In this document: positions 1 to 8,277 of the stretch, in pieces
Position numbering within the stretch: the first letter of the stretch is position 1
Layout: every line of letters begins with the position of its first letter
Origin: Luteimonas saliphila
GTDB taxonomy: Bacteria; Pseudomonadota; Gammaproteobacteria; Xanthomonadales; Xanthomonadaceae
Assembly (NCBI RefSeq): GCF_016774335.1
Contig: NZ_JAETWA010000041.1
Location: 124,001-188,000 of the forward strand
Direction of reading: 5' to 3'
DNA: 64,000 nt
The notes under the pieces: generated by a model
Databases searched by the model: none
Told to the model about the DNA's origin: nothing
What the model saw: only the letters and a program-made list of their open reading frames with translations
Program-made: the position numbers and the translations under genes

Positions 1-174
1 ATCGACGTCGCGACCCTGCGGCACGTGCACGAGCAGCTGATCCAGACGGTCGAGGAAGTCCGCGACATCCACCGCGAGGGCATGCAGCAGCGCCGGCAGG
101 CCGAGGTCGAGCTGGCGCAACTGCGCGAGGACGTGCAGAAGCGGCTGGCGGGTCCGGCGCAGACGGGCGTGTAG
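1..174 (+). CDS. TelA-family toxic-anion-resistance protein, C-terminal fragment
   Basis: Only the last 57 codons are in the window; the reading frame is open from base 1 and stops with TAG. The fragment is a charged, heptad-rich helix with the pattern ETVEEV..I..EG...R..AE.EL..L, typical of the C-terminus of TelA/KlaA-type proteins (PF05816). These are cytoplasmic coiled-coil proteins linked to tellurite and other toxic-anion resistance and to membrane stress. A generic coiled-coil protein cannot be excluded from so short a piece. The next gene starts 250 bp downstream, so it probably has its own promoter. Confidence 0.6.
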   Translation: MDVATLRHVHEQLIQTVEEVRDIHREGMQQRRQAEVELAQLREDVQKRLAGPAQTGV

Positions 175-355
175 CGCCGATCCGACCGCATGGATCCCCG
201 CTTGGCGCCGGCGGTGGCCCCGGGGTGCCGATGGCAGCCATCCCGGCAGTCGGTCCACGGGCCGACAGGGAACCAGACGATTTGGACCCGCAGCGTCCGG
301 TGGAAGCGTGATGCCCACCGCATCGGAATGTTGCAATCTCGTTAATGCTTGAGCC

Positions 356-374
356 GGAGGCCGTCGTGGCCTCC
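356..374 (+). promoter_or_regulatory. hairpin in the leader of the TonB receptor gene
   Basis: Perfect inverted repeat GGAGGCC-gtcgt-GGCCTCC (7-bp stem, 5-nt loop) about 50 nt before the receptor ATG. No T-run follows it, so it is not an obvious terminator. It may be a leader structure or a protein-binding site. The rest of the 250-bp gap (175-424) shows no clear Fur box or sigma-70 promoter to my eye. Confidence 0.35.
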
Positions 375-424
375 CGTCCCGGTCGGGGGGGCAGGGACGC
401 CATACACGCTCAAGGACACAGCCC

Positions 425-3037
425 ATGATGCTCGCAGGAGAGTGCAAGCCGCGTATTCCGACCACCGTTCTCGCCGCCGCAGTCCGGTCGGCCCTGGTTC
501 TCGCCACCCTGGCCGCCGGCGGCACCGCCCTGGCCCAGACTCCGCCGCCGCCGGACGAGGGCGCCGCCGGCTCCGAAGCGACCACGCTCGACACCGTCTC
601 GGTCCTGGGCTCGCGCAACAAGCCGCGCACGGTCTCGTCCTCGGCCGTGCCGATCGACATCATCGGCAGCGACGAATTCCGCAACCAGGGCGCGACCGAC
701 GCGCTCGACCAGTTGCGTGTCGTAGTGCCTTCGTTCAACGTCAGCACCATCCCGATCGACGACGCCGCGAGCCTGGTGCGCCCGGCGAACCTGCGCGGCC
801 TGCCGCCGGACAATACCCTGGTGCTGGTCAACGGCAAGCGCTTCCACCGCTCGGCGGTGATCACCTTCCTCGGCCATGGCCTCTCCGACGGCTCGCAGGG
901 GCCTGACATCTCCGTCTTCCCCTCGTTGGCGCTGGAGCAGGTCGAGGTACTGCGCGACGGCGCGGCGGCGCAATACGGATCCGACGCGATCGCAGGCGTG
1001 CTCAACTTCAGCCTCAAGCGGCTCGACGAGGGCGGCGCGGTGGAAGCGTTCGCCGGCGAATACTACGAGGGCGACGGCTTCTCCCAGGTCTACAGCGCGC
1101 AGATCGGCCTGCCGCTGACGGCCAGCGGCTTCGCCACGCTCACCGCGGAATGGCGCCAGGCCGATCCCACCTCGCGCAGCGTGCAGCGCGACGACGCCGC
1201 CGAGGCGATCGCCGCGGGCTACCCGGACGTGCCGGTGCCGACGCAGATCTGGGGCTCGCCCGAGGTCAAGGAGGATGCGAAGTTCGTCGCCAACCTCGGG
1301 ATCACCGGCGAGAGCGTCGAGGCCTACCTGTTCGGCAACTACGCGCAGCGCGAGATCGACGGCGGCTTCTACTACCGCAGTCCGACCGGCCGCTCCGGCG
1401 TCTACACCAACGACGGCGGGCAGACGCTGCTGGTGGGTTCGCCGAGCGGTGCGACCTGCCCGACCATCGCCCTGCGCGATCCCGACGGCAACCTCGTGCC
1501 GTACGCGGCCGTGAGCACGGCAGTGGCGGCGTTGCCGGGCGACTGCTTCTCGTTCCTGTCGCTGTTCCCGGGCGGCTTCACCCCGCGCTTCGGCGGCGAA
1601 CTGGAGGACATGTCGGTGGTCGGCGGACTGCGCGGCATCTGGGGCGACGGCTGGTCGTGGGACGTCAGCGCCACCTACGGCAGGAACGAAATCGACTTCT
1701 ACATGTACAACACGGTCAATGCATCACTGGGCCCGGCCCAGCCGGCGGGCTACTTCTTCCGCCCGGGCGGCAACACGCAGACCGAAACCGGCGTGAACTT
1801 CGACATCGGCAAGGACATCGCCACCGGCTTCACCAGCGAGCCGCTGCGGCTCGCCGCCGGACTGGAGTGGCGCGATGAAGAGTTCGAGACCCGCGCCGGC
1901 GATGCGGCTTCGACCGCCATCGGTCCGTTGACCGAGCAGGGCTTCGCGATCGGTTCCAACGGCTTCAACGGCTTCAGCCCGCGCACCGCCGGCACCTGGA
2001 GCCGCAGCAACTGGGCCGCCTACGTCGACCTCGAAGCGATGTTCACCGACCGCTTCCTGCTGGCCGCGGCGCTGCGCTACGAGGATTTCGACGATTTCGG
2101 CACCACCACCAACGGCAAGCTGACCGCGCGCTACGACGTCACCGACGCATTCGCCCTGCGCGCCGCCGCCAGCACGGGGTTCCGCGCGCCCACGCCCGGC
2201 CAGGCCAACGTCAGCCAGATCACCACCGCCTTCGTCGGCACCGAGCTGCGCGACGTCGCCACCCTGCCGCCGACCAACATCATCGCCCAGCTCAAGGGCG
2301 CGCAACCGCTGACGCCGGAGGAATCGACCAACCTCTCCCTGGGCCTGGTCTTCGACAGTGGGCCCTGGCTGTTCACCGCCGACGCCTACCGCATCCGGAC
2401 CGAGGACCGGATTGCGCTGAGCCGCTATTTCGCCCTCACCGACGAGGAGCGCGAGCAACTGGTGGAATCGGGCGCACCCGAAGCCGCCTCGCTGAGCGAG
2501 GTGACCTACTTCGGCAACGCCTTCGACACCACCACCACCGGCCTGGACGTGGTGACCAGCTACCAGAGCGAACTGTTCGGCGCGGCCACGACCTTCTCCC
2601 TGGCCGCCAACTGGAACCGCACCGAAGTCGATCGCTACGACGCCGACTTCATCGACGAGGCGCGGGTGTACAAGATCGAGGAATCGCTGCCCACCACCAA
2701 GGGCTATTTCAGCGTGCTGCACCAGCGCGAGGTGTTCCACGCCAACCTGCGGCTGAGCTACTACGGCGCCTGGTTCGAGGACCACCTCGACAGCGGCGTG
2801 ATCAGCGCCGAGGACGGCGGCCTGCCGATCGACGGGGACAGCGCGTTGATCGTCGACGCCGAGGTCGGCTGGAAGTTCGCCAACGGCGTGTACGTCAACG
2901 TCGGCGCGCAGAACCTGTTCGACGAAACGCCGGACGACAACCCCTGGGGCGGGATCGCCGGCGCGGCCTATCCCGTGCATTCGCCGTACGGTTTCAACGG
3001 CGGCTTCTACTACGCGCGCGTGGGCTGGAAGTTCTGA
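425..3037 (+). CDS. TonB-dependent outer-membrane receptor
   Basis: 870 residues. A signal peptide of about 37 residues (ending TALAQ) is followed by a TonB-box-like stretch (TLDTVSVLGSR), then a plug domain of about 60-200 with the typical run [21 protein letters not shown]. The rest alternates aromatic and polar residues as in a 22-strand beta-barrel and ends in ...VGWKF, a terminal aromatic residue expected for BAM-inserted proteins. It should import a large substrate (siderophore, sugar, cobalamin or peptide) using TonB energy; the sequence does not show which. AAGGA lies 8 nt before the ATG. No transporter or sensor gene lies beside it, so the substrate cannot be inferred from context. 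Confidence 0.93.
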   Translation: MMLAGECKPRIPTTVLAAAVRSALVLATLAAGGTALAQTPPPPDEGAAGSEATTLDTVSVLGSRNKPRTVSSSAVPIDIIGSDEFRNQGATDALDQLRVVVPSFNVSTIPIDDAASLVRPANLRGLPPDNTLVLVNGKRFHRSAVITFLGHGLSDGSQGPDISVFPSLALEQVEVLRDGAAAQYGSDAIAGVLNFSLKRLDEGGAVEAFAGEYYEGDGFSQVYSAQIGLPLTASGFATLTAEWRQADPTSRSVQRDDAAEAIAAGYPDVPVPTQIWGSPEVKEDAKFVANLGITGESVEAYLFGNYAQREIDGGFYYRSPTGRSGVYTNDGGQTLLVGSPSGATCPTIALRDPDGNLVPYAAVSTAVAALPGDCFSFLSLFPGGFTPRFGGELEDMSVVGGLRGIWGDGWSWDVSATYGRNEIDFYMYNTVNASLGPAQPAGYFFRPGGNTQTETGVNFDIGKDIATGFTSEPLRLAAGLEWRDEEFETRAGDAASTAIGPLTEQGFAIGSNGFNGFSPRTAGTWSRSNWAAYVDLEAMFTDRFLLAAALRYEDFDDFGTTTNGKLTARYDVTDAFALRAAASTGFRAPTPGQANVSQITTAFVGTELRDVATLPPTNIIAQLKGAQPLTPEESTNLSLGLVFDSGPWLFTADAYRIRTEDRIALSRYFALTDEEREQLVESGAPEAASLSEVTYFGNAFDTTTTGLDVVTSYQSELFGAATTFSLAANWNRTEVDRYDADFIDEARVYKIEESLPTTKGYFSVLHQREVFHANLRLSYYGAWFEDHLDSGVISAEDGGLPIDGDSALIVDAEVGWKFANGVYVNVGAQNLFDETPDDNPWGGIAGAAYPVHSPYGFNGGFYYARVGWKF

Positions 3038-3129
3038 GCGGCGGCGGCAGCGGCGTCGCAGGCGCCGCGGCAATGCGCGGGTCGGGGTTCGCCCCTTCCC
3101 GCGGGTTGGGGGCGCCCATGGCGGCCGCG

Positions 3130-3531
3130 TCAGGCCGGCCTGGCGGCGTTCCCCCGACCCCACGCCAGCCACCAGCCCAGCCACACCTGCGGCGGCAGCA
3201 GCGCGACCGCTCCGATCGTGAGCCAGCGCGGGAAGTCGTCCCACATCGCGAGTGCGCCGTACAGGCCTGCGCCCAGGTAGATCGCGAACAACGCCCATGC
3301 GTGCGCGGTCTTCGCCACGGCCGCGGTCTTCACCATCAGCCAGGCGCCGGTAACGCCGGCCACGCAGACCCAGAGCAGGTCGGCCGCGAGTCGCAGCGTG
3401 CCGCCGGCGGGTAGTCCGGCGACGCCCGACAGCCAGCCGCCGGCCAGGTTCAGGGTCGGGATCGCGGCCAGCACGAGTGCGAACGCGAGCGCGCTGCGCA
3501 GGGCCACGATCGATCGCCGGGGCATGGGCAT
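3130..3531 (-). CDS. small multi-pass membrane protein, function unknown
   Basis: About 133 residues if begun at the ATG at 3531 (a second ATG lies at 3525). The frame stays open upstream but that extension is Arg/Ser-rich and unlike a membrane protein. Four hydrophobic segments separated by short loops predict an inner-membrane protein with four helices (AFALVLAAIPTL, LLWVCVAGVTGAWLM, ALFAIYLGAGLYGAL, IGAVALLPPQVWLGW). I do not recognise the family. It converges on the receptor gene and diverges from the PfpI-family gene. No strong ribosome site is visible, so the exact start is uncertain. Confidence 0.65.
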   Translation of the reverse strand: MPMPRRSIVALRSALAFALVLAAIPTLNLAGGWLSGVAGLPAGGTLRLAADLLWVCVAGVTGAWLMVKTAAVAKTAHAWALFAIYLGAGLYGALAMWDDFPRWLTIGAVALLPPQVWLGWWLAWGRGNAARPA

Positions 3532-3664
3532 GGGATGACTCGGGGACTCGCGGGAGACGGCATCATGAACGCGGGCGCGGGACGACGCGAGCCCTGCGCG
3601 CGAACCGCCTGCGCATTGACGCGGCATGGACGAGTTCTTCGCGCTGCCTGCGCGGGCGGCGCGC

Positions 3665-3670
3665 TAGCGT
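3665..3670 (+). promoter_or_regulatory. possible -10 element of the PfpI-family gene
   Basis: TAGCGT followed by GGCGGC, 33 nt upstream of the ATG at 3704. The same TANNNT plus GC-rich discriminator pattern occurs before several other genes here. No good -35 match was found. Confidence 0.3.
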
Positions 3671-3703
3671 GGCGGCTTCCATCCCCCGAACGGAGCCACC
3701 GCC

Positions 3704-4273
3704 ATGACCCATCTCACCGGAAAGCGCGTCGCCATCCTCGCCGCCGACGGCTTCGAGCAGTCCGAACTGCTCGAACCGATGCGCGCGCTGAAGCAGCACG
3801 ACGCGACCGTCGACGTCGTGTCGCCCAAAGACGGGACCGTGCAGGGATTCAAGCATTTCGACAAGGGCGAACAGGTCGATGTCGACGTGAAGCTGTCCGA
3901 CGCCGAAGCCGGCAAGTACGACGCGCTTGTGATCCCGGGCGGATTGTTCAATCCCGATACGCTGCGCATCGATGAAAAGGCACTCGCCTTCACCCGTGCG
4001 TTCTTCGAGGCCGGCAAGCCGGTCGCCGCGATCTGCCACGGTCCCTGGGTGCTGGCCAATGCGGATGTGCTCGAGGGCCGTACCGTCACTTCGGTGCCCA
4101 ATATCCGCCGGGATCTCGAGAATGCCGGCGCCAAATGGCAGGACGAGGAAGTGGTGGTGGACCAGGGCCTGATCACCAGCCGCACGCCCGACGACCTGCC
4201 CGCGTTCTGCGCCAAGCTGGTCGAGGAGATCCAGGAGGGCAGGCACCGGGGCCAGCAACGCTCGGTGGCCTGA
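3704..4273 (+). CDS. DJ-1/PfpI family (type 1 glutamine amidotransferase-like) protein
   Basis: 189 residues, full family length. The nucleophile-elbow motif AICHGP places the reactive Cys at 111, and Glu18 in DGFEQSE is the usual partner that lowers its pKa. Members include PfpI and YhbO; they are cytoplasmic stress proteins with proposed protease, glyoxalase or deglycase activity, and the real activity of this one is not shown by sequence. GGAG sits 8 nt before the ATG. It converges on tamB and shares no operon with its neighbours. Confidence 0.9.
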   Translation: MTHLTGKRVAILAADGFEQSELLEPMRALKQHDATVDVVSPKDGTVQGFKHFDKGEQVDVDVKLSDAEAGKYDALVIPGGLFNPDTLRIDEKALAFTRAFFEAGKPVAAICHGPWVLANADVLEGRTVTSVPNIRRDLENAGAKWQDEEVVVDQGLITSRTPDDLPAFCAKLVEEIQEGRHRGQQRSVA

Positions 4274-4281
4274 TCCCGCGC

Positions 4282-4310
4282 GACCGGCGGTCCCGGGAGG
4301 GCTGCCGGTC
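4282..4310. terminator. inverted repeat between the convergent PfpI-family and tamB genes
   Basis: GACCGGC...GCCGGTC, a 7-bp stem with a 15-nt GC-rich loop, lies 9 nt after the upstream gene and 37 nt beyond the tamB stop. There is no T-run. It could end transcription from both sides, but the call is weak. Confidence 0.3.
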
Positions 4311-4346
4311 GCCATCCCGGCACCCCGGTTCCAGCCCGACCCAGCT

Positions 4347-7300
4347 TCAATCGCGCTCGAGCCGGTAGTTGACCGAGCCCCGGGTTTCCAGCGTGCTCGA
4401 TTCGATCTCGACATCGAAGCCCTTGCGCAGCAGGTACTTGAGCGTCAGCACCTGGCCGGTGCCGAGCAGGGAGACGCCGAAGCCGACGTACAGCCGGGGC
4501 GAGAGCTGCTTGCCGATGCCGAGCACGCTGCCACCGAGCGCGCGCGATTCCGAGACGCCGGCGTTGTCGAGTCCAAGTTGTGCGCCGAGCTGTCCCGCGA
4601 GCATGCTGCCGCCGGCGGTGAGCGCCGCCGATGCCGCATCCAGTTGCCGGCCTTCGGCGTTCGACAGGTTCGACAGCGGACGGCCCAGCGCGAGGTAGGA
4701 AAGCGCCTGCGAGTCGTCGGTGGCCGGATCGGTCCACACCTGCACCTCCGGGGCGGATGCGCGCCCGGTCACGCTGATGCCGGCGGTGATGTCCTGCGCT
4801 TCGATCTCGCGTTCGGCGCGGATGTCGAGCAGCGGGTCCGATACCGGTCCGTTGAAGCTCAGCCGCCCGCGCGTCACCTGCAGCTTCTGGCCGTAGGCGG
4901 TGTAACGACCGCCGACCTCGAGCGTGCCGCTGCCGGTCATCTCGCGCCCGGGCTGCGCACGCACGCGCATGCTGCCGCCGAGGGTTCCGTCGAGGCCGAA
5001 ACCGCGCAGCCGCACGTCGTCGCCCATCGCCAGGGTCAGGTCCAGCAGCAGCGGCGATGCGCCGGTGTCTTCCGGGTCCACCGGATCGAGCACCACCACA
5101 TCGGGAGAGACCGACACGCCCTGGTCCAGCCGTTCCAGGTCGAGCATCGCGCTGGTGACGGTCACCGTGCCGGACACCGACAGCGGCTGCCTCGCGGCAT
5201 AGCGCAGCTCGATGTCGGGATCGGCGACGATGCGCAGGTCGCGCGTGTCCGACAGCAGCACGTCCTCGCCGGTGAGGTTCAGCAGCAGGGGTGCGCTGGC
5301 GTCGCGCCAGTTGAGGCCGCCCTCGATGGCGAGCACGCCTTCGCCGGAGCGCACGCTGCCGGTGATGCGCGCGCTGCCGCCGGGCTGCGCCAGCAGGCGC
5401 AGGTCGCCCTGCTCGAGGACGATGCCCAGCGAGGGCAGCTCGGTGCTGAACCCGCTCAACCGCGCCTGTCCGCCCAGCGCCGGTTGCGAACGGATGCCGC
5501 CGAGCTCGATGTTGGCTTCGAGGCGACCGGTGGGTTCGACGATGTCCTGCGAAAACAGTTCCAGCCAGGTCAGCTCGTCGGTGTCGGCGACGATTTCGCC
5601 CGACAGCGGCGAGGTCGCGTCCCAGCCGGTTTCGACGCGCGCACGGACATGGCCGTCCTCGTTGAACACGGTGGCCAGCGTCGCCTCGATGCGCGCGGGC
5701 GTGAAATCGGCATCGAGCCGCAGGTCGCGATACGCCAGCAGATCGCGGCGCGAGCGTTCGCTGTTGCGCAGGCCGCCCTCGGCCGAGCGCACGCCGAGCT
5801 TGCCCTGCCAAGCCTGCCCGGCGGGCCGCAGCTGGCCTTCCAGGTCGATCTCGCCGCGCAGCACCCACGGGCGCCCGCCGTCGCGCTCGGGCAGGTAGGG
5901 CGTCGCGAGCGCCAGCGGCAATTGCGTTCCGTTGAAGCTCAGGCCGCGACGCGGCCAGTCGGCCTCGGCGCACAGCGAGCCGCCGCCGGATGCGGCGAAG
6001 CAGCTGCGCGAGAGCGACCAGTTGCCGCCATTCTGCGCGTAACGCGCCGGCGCCTGCAGCCGCCAGGCCGCGCCGCGTGTCGGCACCAGCTGCAGCGTGG
6101 ACAGTTCGCCGCTCCAGTTCTCGCCACGCCTGCGCGCGCTGCCCTGGAGCGCGAGCGAACCCAGCGCCTCGCTGCGCGCCTGCGCATCGAACTGCAGGTC
6201 CTCGACCGCGCCGCCCGCCTCGATGCGCACCGCGTCGAGCGCGATGCCGGCCTCGACGCCGCTGCCTTCGAGCACCAGCGTGCCGCCCCCGCGCGCCCAC
6301 GGCAGCCGTCCCTGCGCGCGCAGGGACGCCGCGGCGTATCCGCCCCAGCGCAGGCCGCTGCCGGTGAGATCGGCCTCGATGTCCGGCGCGTTGCGTGGCC
6401 CGCGGGCCTGCAACGTGCCACGCAGGGTACCGGCGGCATCGGGCAGGAGGTCGGCCAGATCGAGCGGGCTCAGGCGCGCGTCGAGTTCGAGCGTGTCGCG
6501 CAGGAATCCGCTGCCCTCGACGCGGCTGCCGCCGAGCGTCAGCGCGGCCTCGCCGGCGTAGTCGATGCGGGTCTGGCCGGTCGCCGGGCCCTGCATCGCG
6601 AACGAGGCCTCGCCACCGAGCCGGCGGCCACGCAGGCGGCCGCCCAGGTCGCGCGCCTGGACGTCGACATCCAGCCCGCCGTCGTCGCGCGTGGCGCCGG
6701 TGCTGGCGAGCCTGCCGTCGACCGCGCCGTTCCAGCCCGGTGCGAAGTAGCCAGGATCGAAGCCGGCCAGGGTCGCCTCGATCTGCCAGCCCGGCGCCGG
6801 CGCCCATGCGACCTCGCCCGTGGCGTCGAGCGTGCCGGTGGGCATGCTCGCGCGCAGCGTCTCGAGCGCGATCTTCTCCAGGTCGCCGCGGCCCCTGAAG
6901 TCGACCGTGGCCTCGAGCCCGTCGCGCGCGATCGTCGCCTTGCCGGTGGCGGCCCAGTCGTCGCTGCGTCCGGCGATGCCGAAGTCGGCGTCGACGCCGA
7001 TGACCGGCGCCGGCGTGGCGGGCTCGGGGTCGGCGGCCTGCGGGTCGCCACCGAAGCGCAAGCCGCGTGCGTTGACAGCGAGCTGGAAGCTGCCCGCGCT
7101 CGGCTCGCGGAAATCGCCGTGGCCACTGGCGGTGATGCGGCCTTCGAAGATGTCGACCACCAGCGGCTGCACGTCCAGCACCTGGTCCTCGAGCTTCACC
7201 TTCGACGGCTGCAGCACCGCGTGCAACGTGCCCCGGGTGAACTCGCCCTGCAGGTCGGCCGCACCGCCGTCGCCGTCGGCGGCGAGCGAGAACGCGATCG

Positions 7301-8276
7301 GTGTGCCCGGCGCGCCGCTGCCCGAGAGCAGGCCGGGGTCGAGCGCGTCCGAATCCGCGCGCAGCGTCCAGCGCTTGCCGCGCAGGGTGAGGTTCGCGCG
7401 CAGCGGGTCGGGCACGTGGCCGACGATGGCGACGTCCATCGCGTCGAGGTCGCCGCGCGCGACCAGGCCGACGCGCGGCCGCGGGCGTGGGAACGGCGCC
7501 GGCAGCAGGGCGCTGGCGGTGAGGTCGGTGCGGTAATGGTCGTCGGGCGCGTAACTGCCGTCGGCGGCGAAGCGGCCGCGGTCGCTGTCGACGACCAGGT
7601 CGCGGACGATCAGCTCGCCCTGGCGTGCGTCGAGGCCGCCGCGGATCGTGGCGATGTCGATCACCGGTGCGCCGGCGCGGGTGACGCGCAGCCCGTCGAC
7701 CCGGATCGCGTCGGACTCCAGCGACAGCGGCAGGTCGATGCGCGGCAGCACTTCAGGCCAGGTCGGCATCTCGAACGGCGTGTCGCTGCGCGGCAGGTCG
7801 AGGGTGGCGGCTTCCACGTCCATCGCGTCCAGGCGCAGGCGTTTGCCGATGAGCGGGGTGATCTCCGGATCGAGCACGACGCGCCTGGCGGTGAAGGTCA
7901 GCACCGTTGGATCGGCACACTGTCCGTAGGGCACCGGCTCGCCGTCGACATCGGGACAGCTGCGTTGCACGTAGCGCACGTCGTGCACGATCAGCGGGCC
8001 CGAGGCCGGTCCCTCCGCGCCCGACCAGGTCAGTTCGGTCCCGTCGGGCAGGGCGGCGGCGATGCGTGCGAGCAGGAAGTCGCGACCGCCGAACGTCGAC
8101 AGCAGCCAGTACAGCAGGGCCGCGGCGAGCAGCATCAGCGCGCCCGTCCCGATCGCGCTGCGGATCGCCAGCACGCGCATGCGCTTGCGCCTGCGTTCGC
8201 GCAACTCGGCGATGCGCGCCTCGCGCTCCTCGGGCGGGATGTCGTCGGGCAGTCGTGGCCTGCGGCGTAAGGCCAT
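4347..8276 (-). CDS. tamB: translocation and assembly module protein TamB
   Basis: 1309 residues, close to the E. coli length. An N-terminal basic cytoplasmic stretch is followed by one membrane anchor (about 35-60, AIRSAIGTGALMLLAAALLYWLL), then a very long repetitive beta-rich region of the AsmA-like/DUF490 type and the conserved TamB C-terminal domain (about 950-1309). TamB spans the periplasm as a beta-groove and works with TamA in outer-membrane protein insertion and phospholipid transport. Its ATG is 1 nt past the tamA stop codon, so the pair is translationally coupled, which supports the assignment. Confidence 0.93.
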   Translation of the reverse strand: MALRRRPRLPDDIPPEEREARIAELRERRRKRMRVLAIRSAIGTGALMLLAAALLYWLLSTFGGRDFLLARIAAALPDGTELTWSGAEGPASGPLIVHDVRYVQRSCPDVDGEPVPYGQCADPTVLTFTARRVVLDPEITPLIGKRLRLDAMDVEAATLDLPRSDTPFEMPTWPEVLPRIDLPLSLESDAIRVDGLRVTRAGAPVIDIATIRGGLDARQGELIVRDLVVDSDRGRFAADGSYAPDDHYRTDLTASALLPAPFPRPRPRVGLVARGDLDAMDVAIVGHVPDPLRANLTLRGKRWTLRADSDALDPGLLSGSGAPGTPIAFSLAADGDGGAADLQGEFTRGTLHAVLQPSKVKLEDQVLDVQPLVVDIFEGRITASGHGDFREPSAGSFQLAVNARGLRFGGDPQAADPEPATPAPVIGVDADFGIAGRSDDWAATGKATIARDGLEATVDFRGRGDLEKIALETLRASMPTGTLDATGEVAWAPAPGWQIEATLAGFDPGYFAPGWNGAVDGRLASTGATRDDGGLDVDVQARDLGGRLRGRRLGGEASFAMQGPATGQTRIDYAGEAALTLGGSRVEGSGFLRDTLELDARLSPLDLADLLPDAAGTLRGTLQARGPRNAPDIEADLTGSGLRWGGYAAASLRAQGRLPWARGGGTLVLEGSGVEAGIALDAVRIEAGGAVEDLQFDAQARSEALGSLALQGSARRRGENWSGELSTLQLVPTRGAAWRLQAPARYAQNGGNWSLSRSCFAASGGGSLCAEADWPRRGLSFNGTQLPLALATPYLPERDGGRPWVLRGEIDLEGQLRPAGQAWQGKLGVRSAEGGLRNSERSRRDLLAYRDLRLDADFTPARIEATLATVFNEDGHVRARVETGWDATSPLSGEIVADTDELTWLELFSQDIVEPTGRLEANIELGGIRSQPALGGQARLSGFSTELPSLGIVLEQGDLRLLAQPGGSARITGSVRSGEGVLAIEGGLNWRDASAPLLLNLTGEDVLLSDTRDLRIVADPDIELRYAARQPLSVSGTVTVTSAMLDLERLDQGVSVSPDVVVLDPVDPEDTGASPLLLDLTLAMGDDVRLRGFGLDGTLGGSMRVRAQPGREMTGSGTLEVGGRYTAYGQKLQVTRGRLSFNGPVSDPLLDIRAEREIEAQDITAGISVTGRASAPEVQVWTDPATDDSQALSYLALGRPLSNLSNAEGRQLDAASAALTAGGSMLAGQLGAQLGLDNAGVSESRALGGSVLGIGKQLSPRLYVGFGVSLLGTGQVLTLKYLLRKGFDVEIESSTLETRGSVNYRLERD

Positions 8277-8277
8277 C

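Noticed and set aside
4578..8270. Long open frame (over 1200 codons) antisense to tamB
   Set aside because: Arg/Ala/Gln-rich translation without family motifs; explained by high GC and codon bias of tamB on the other strand.
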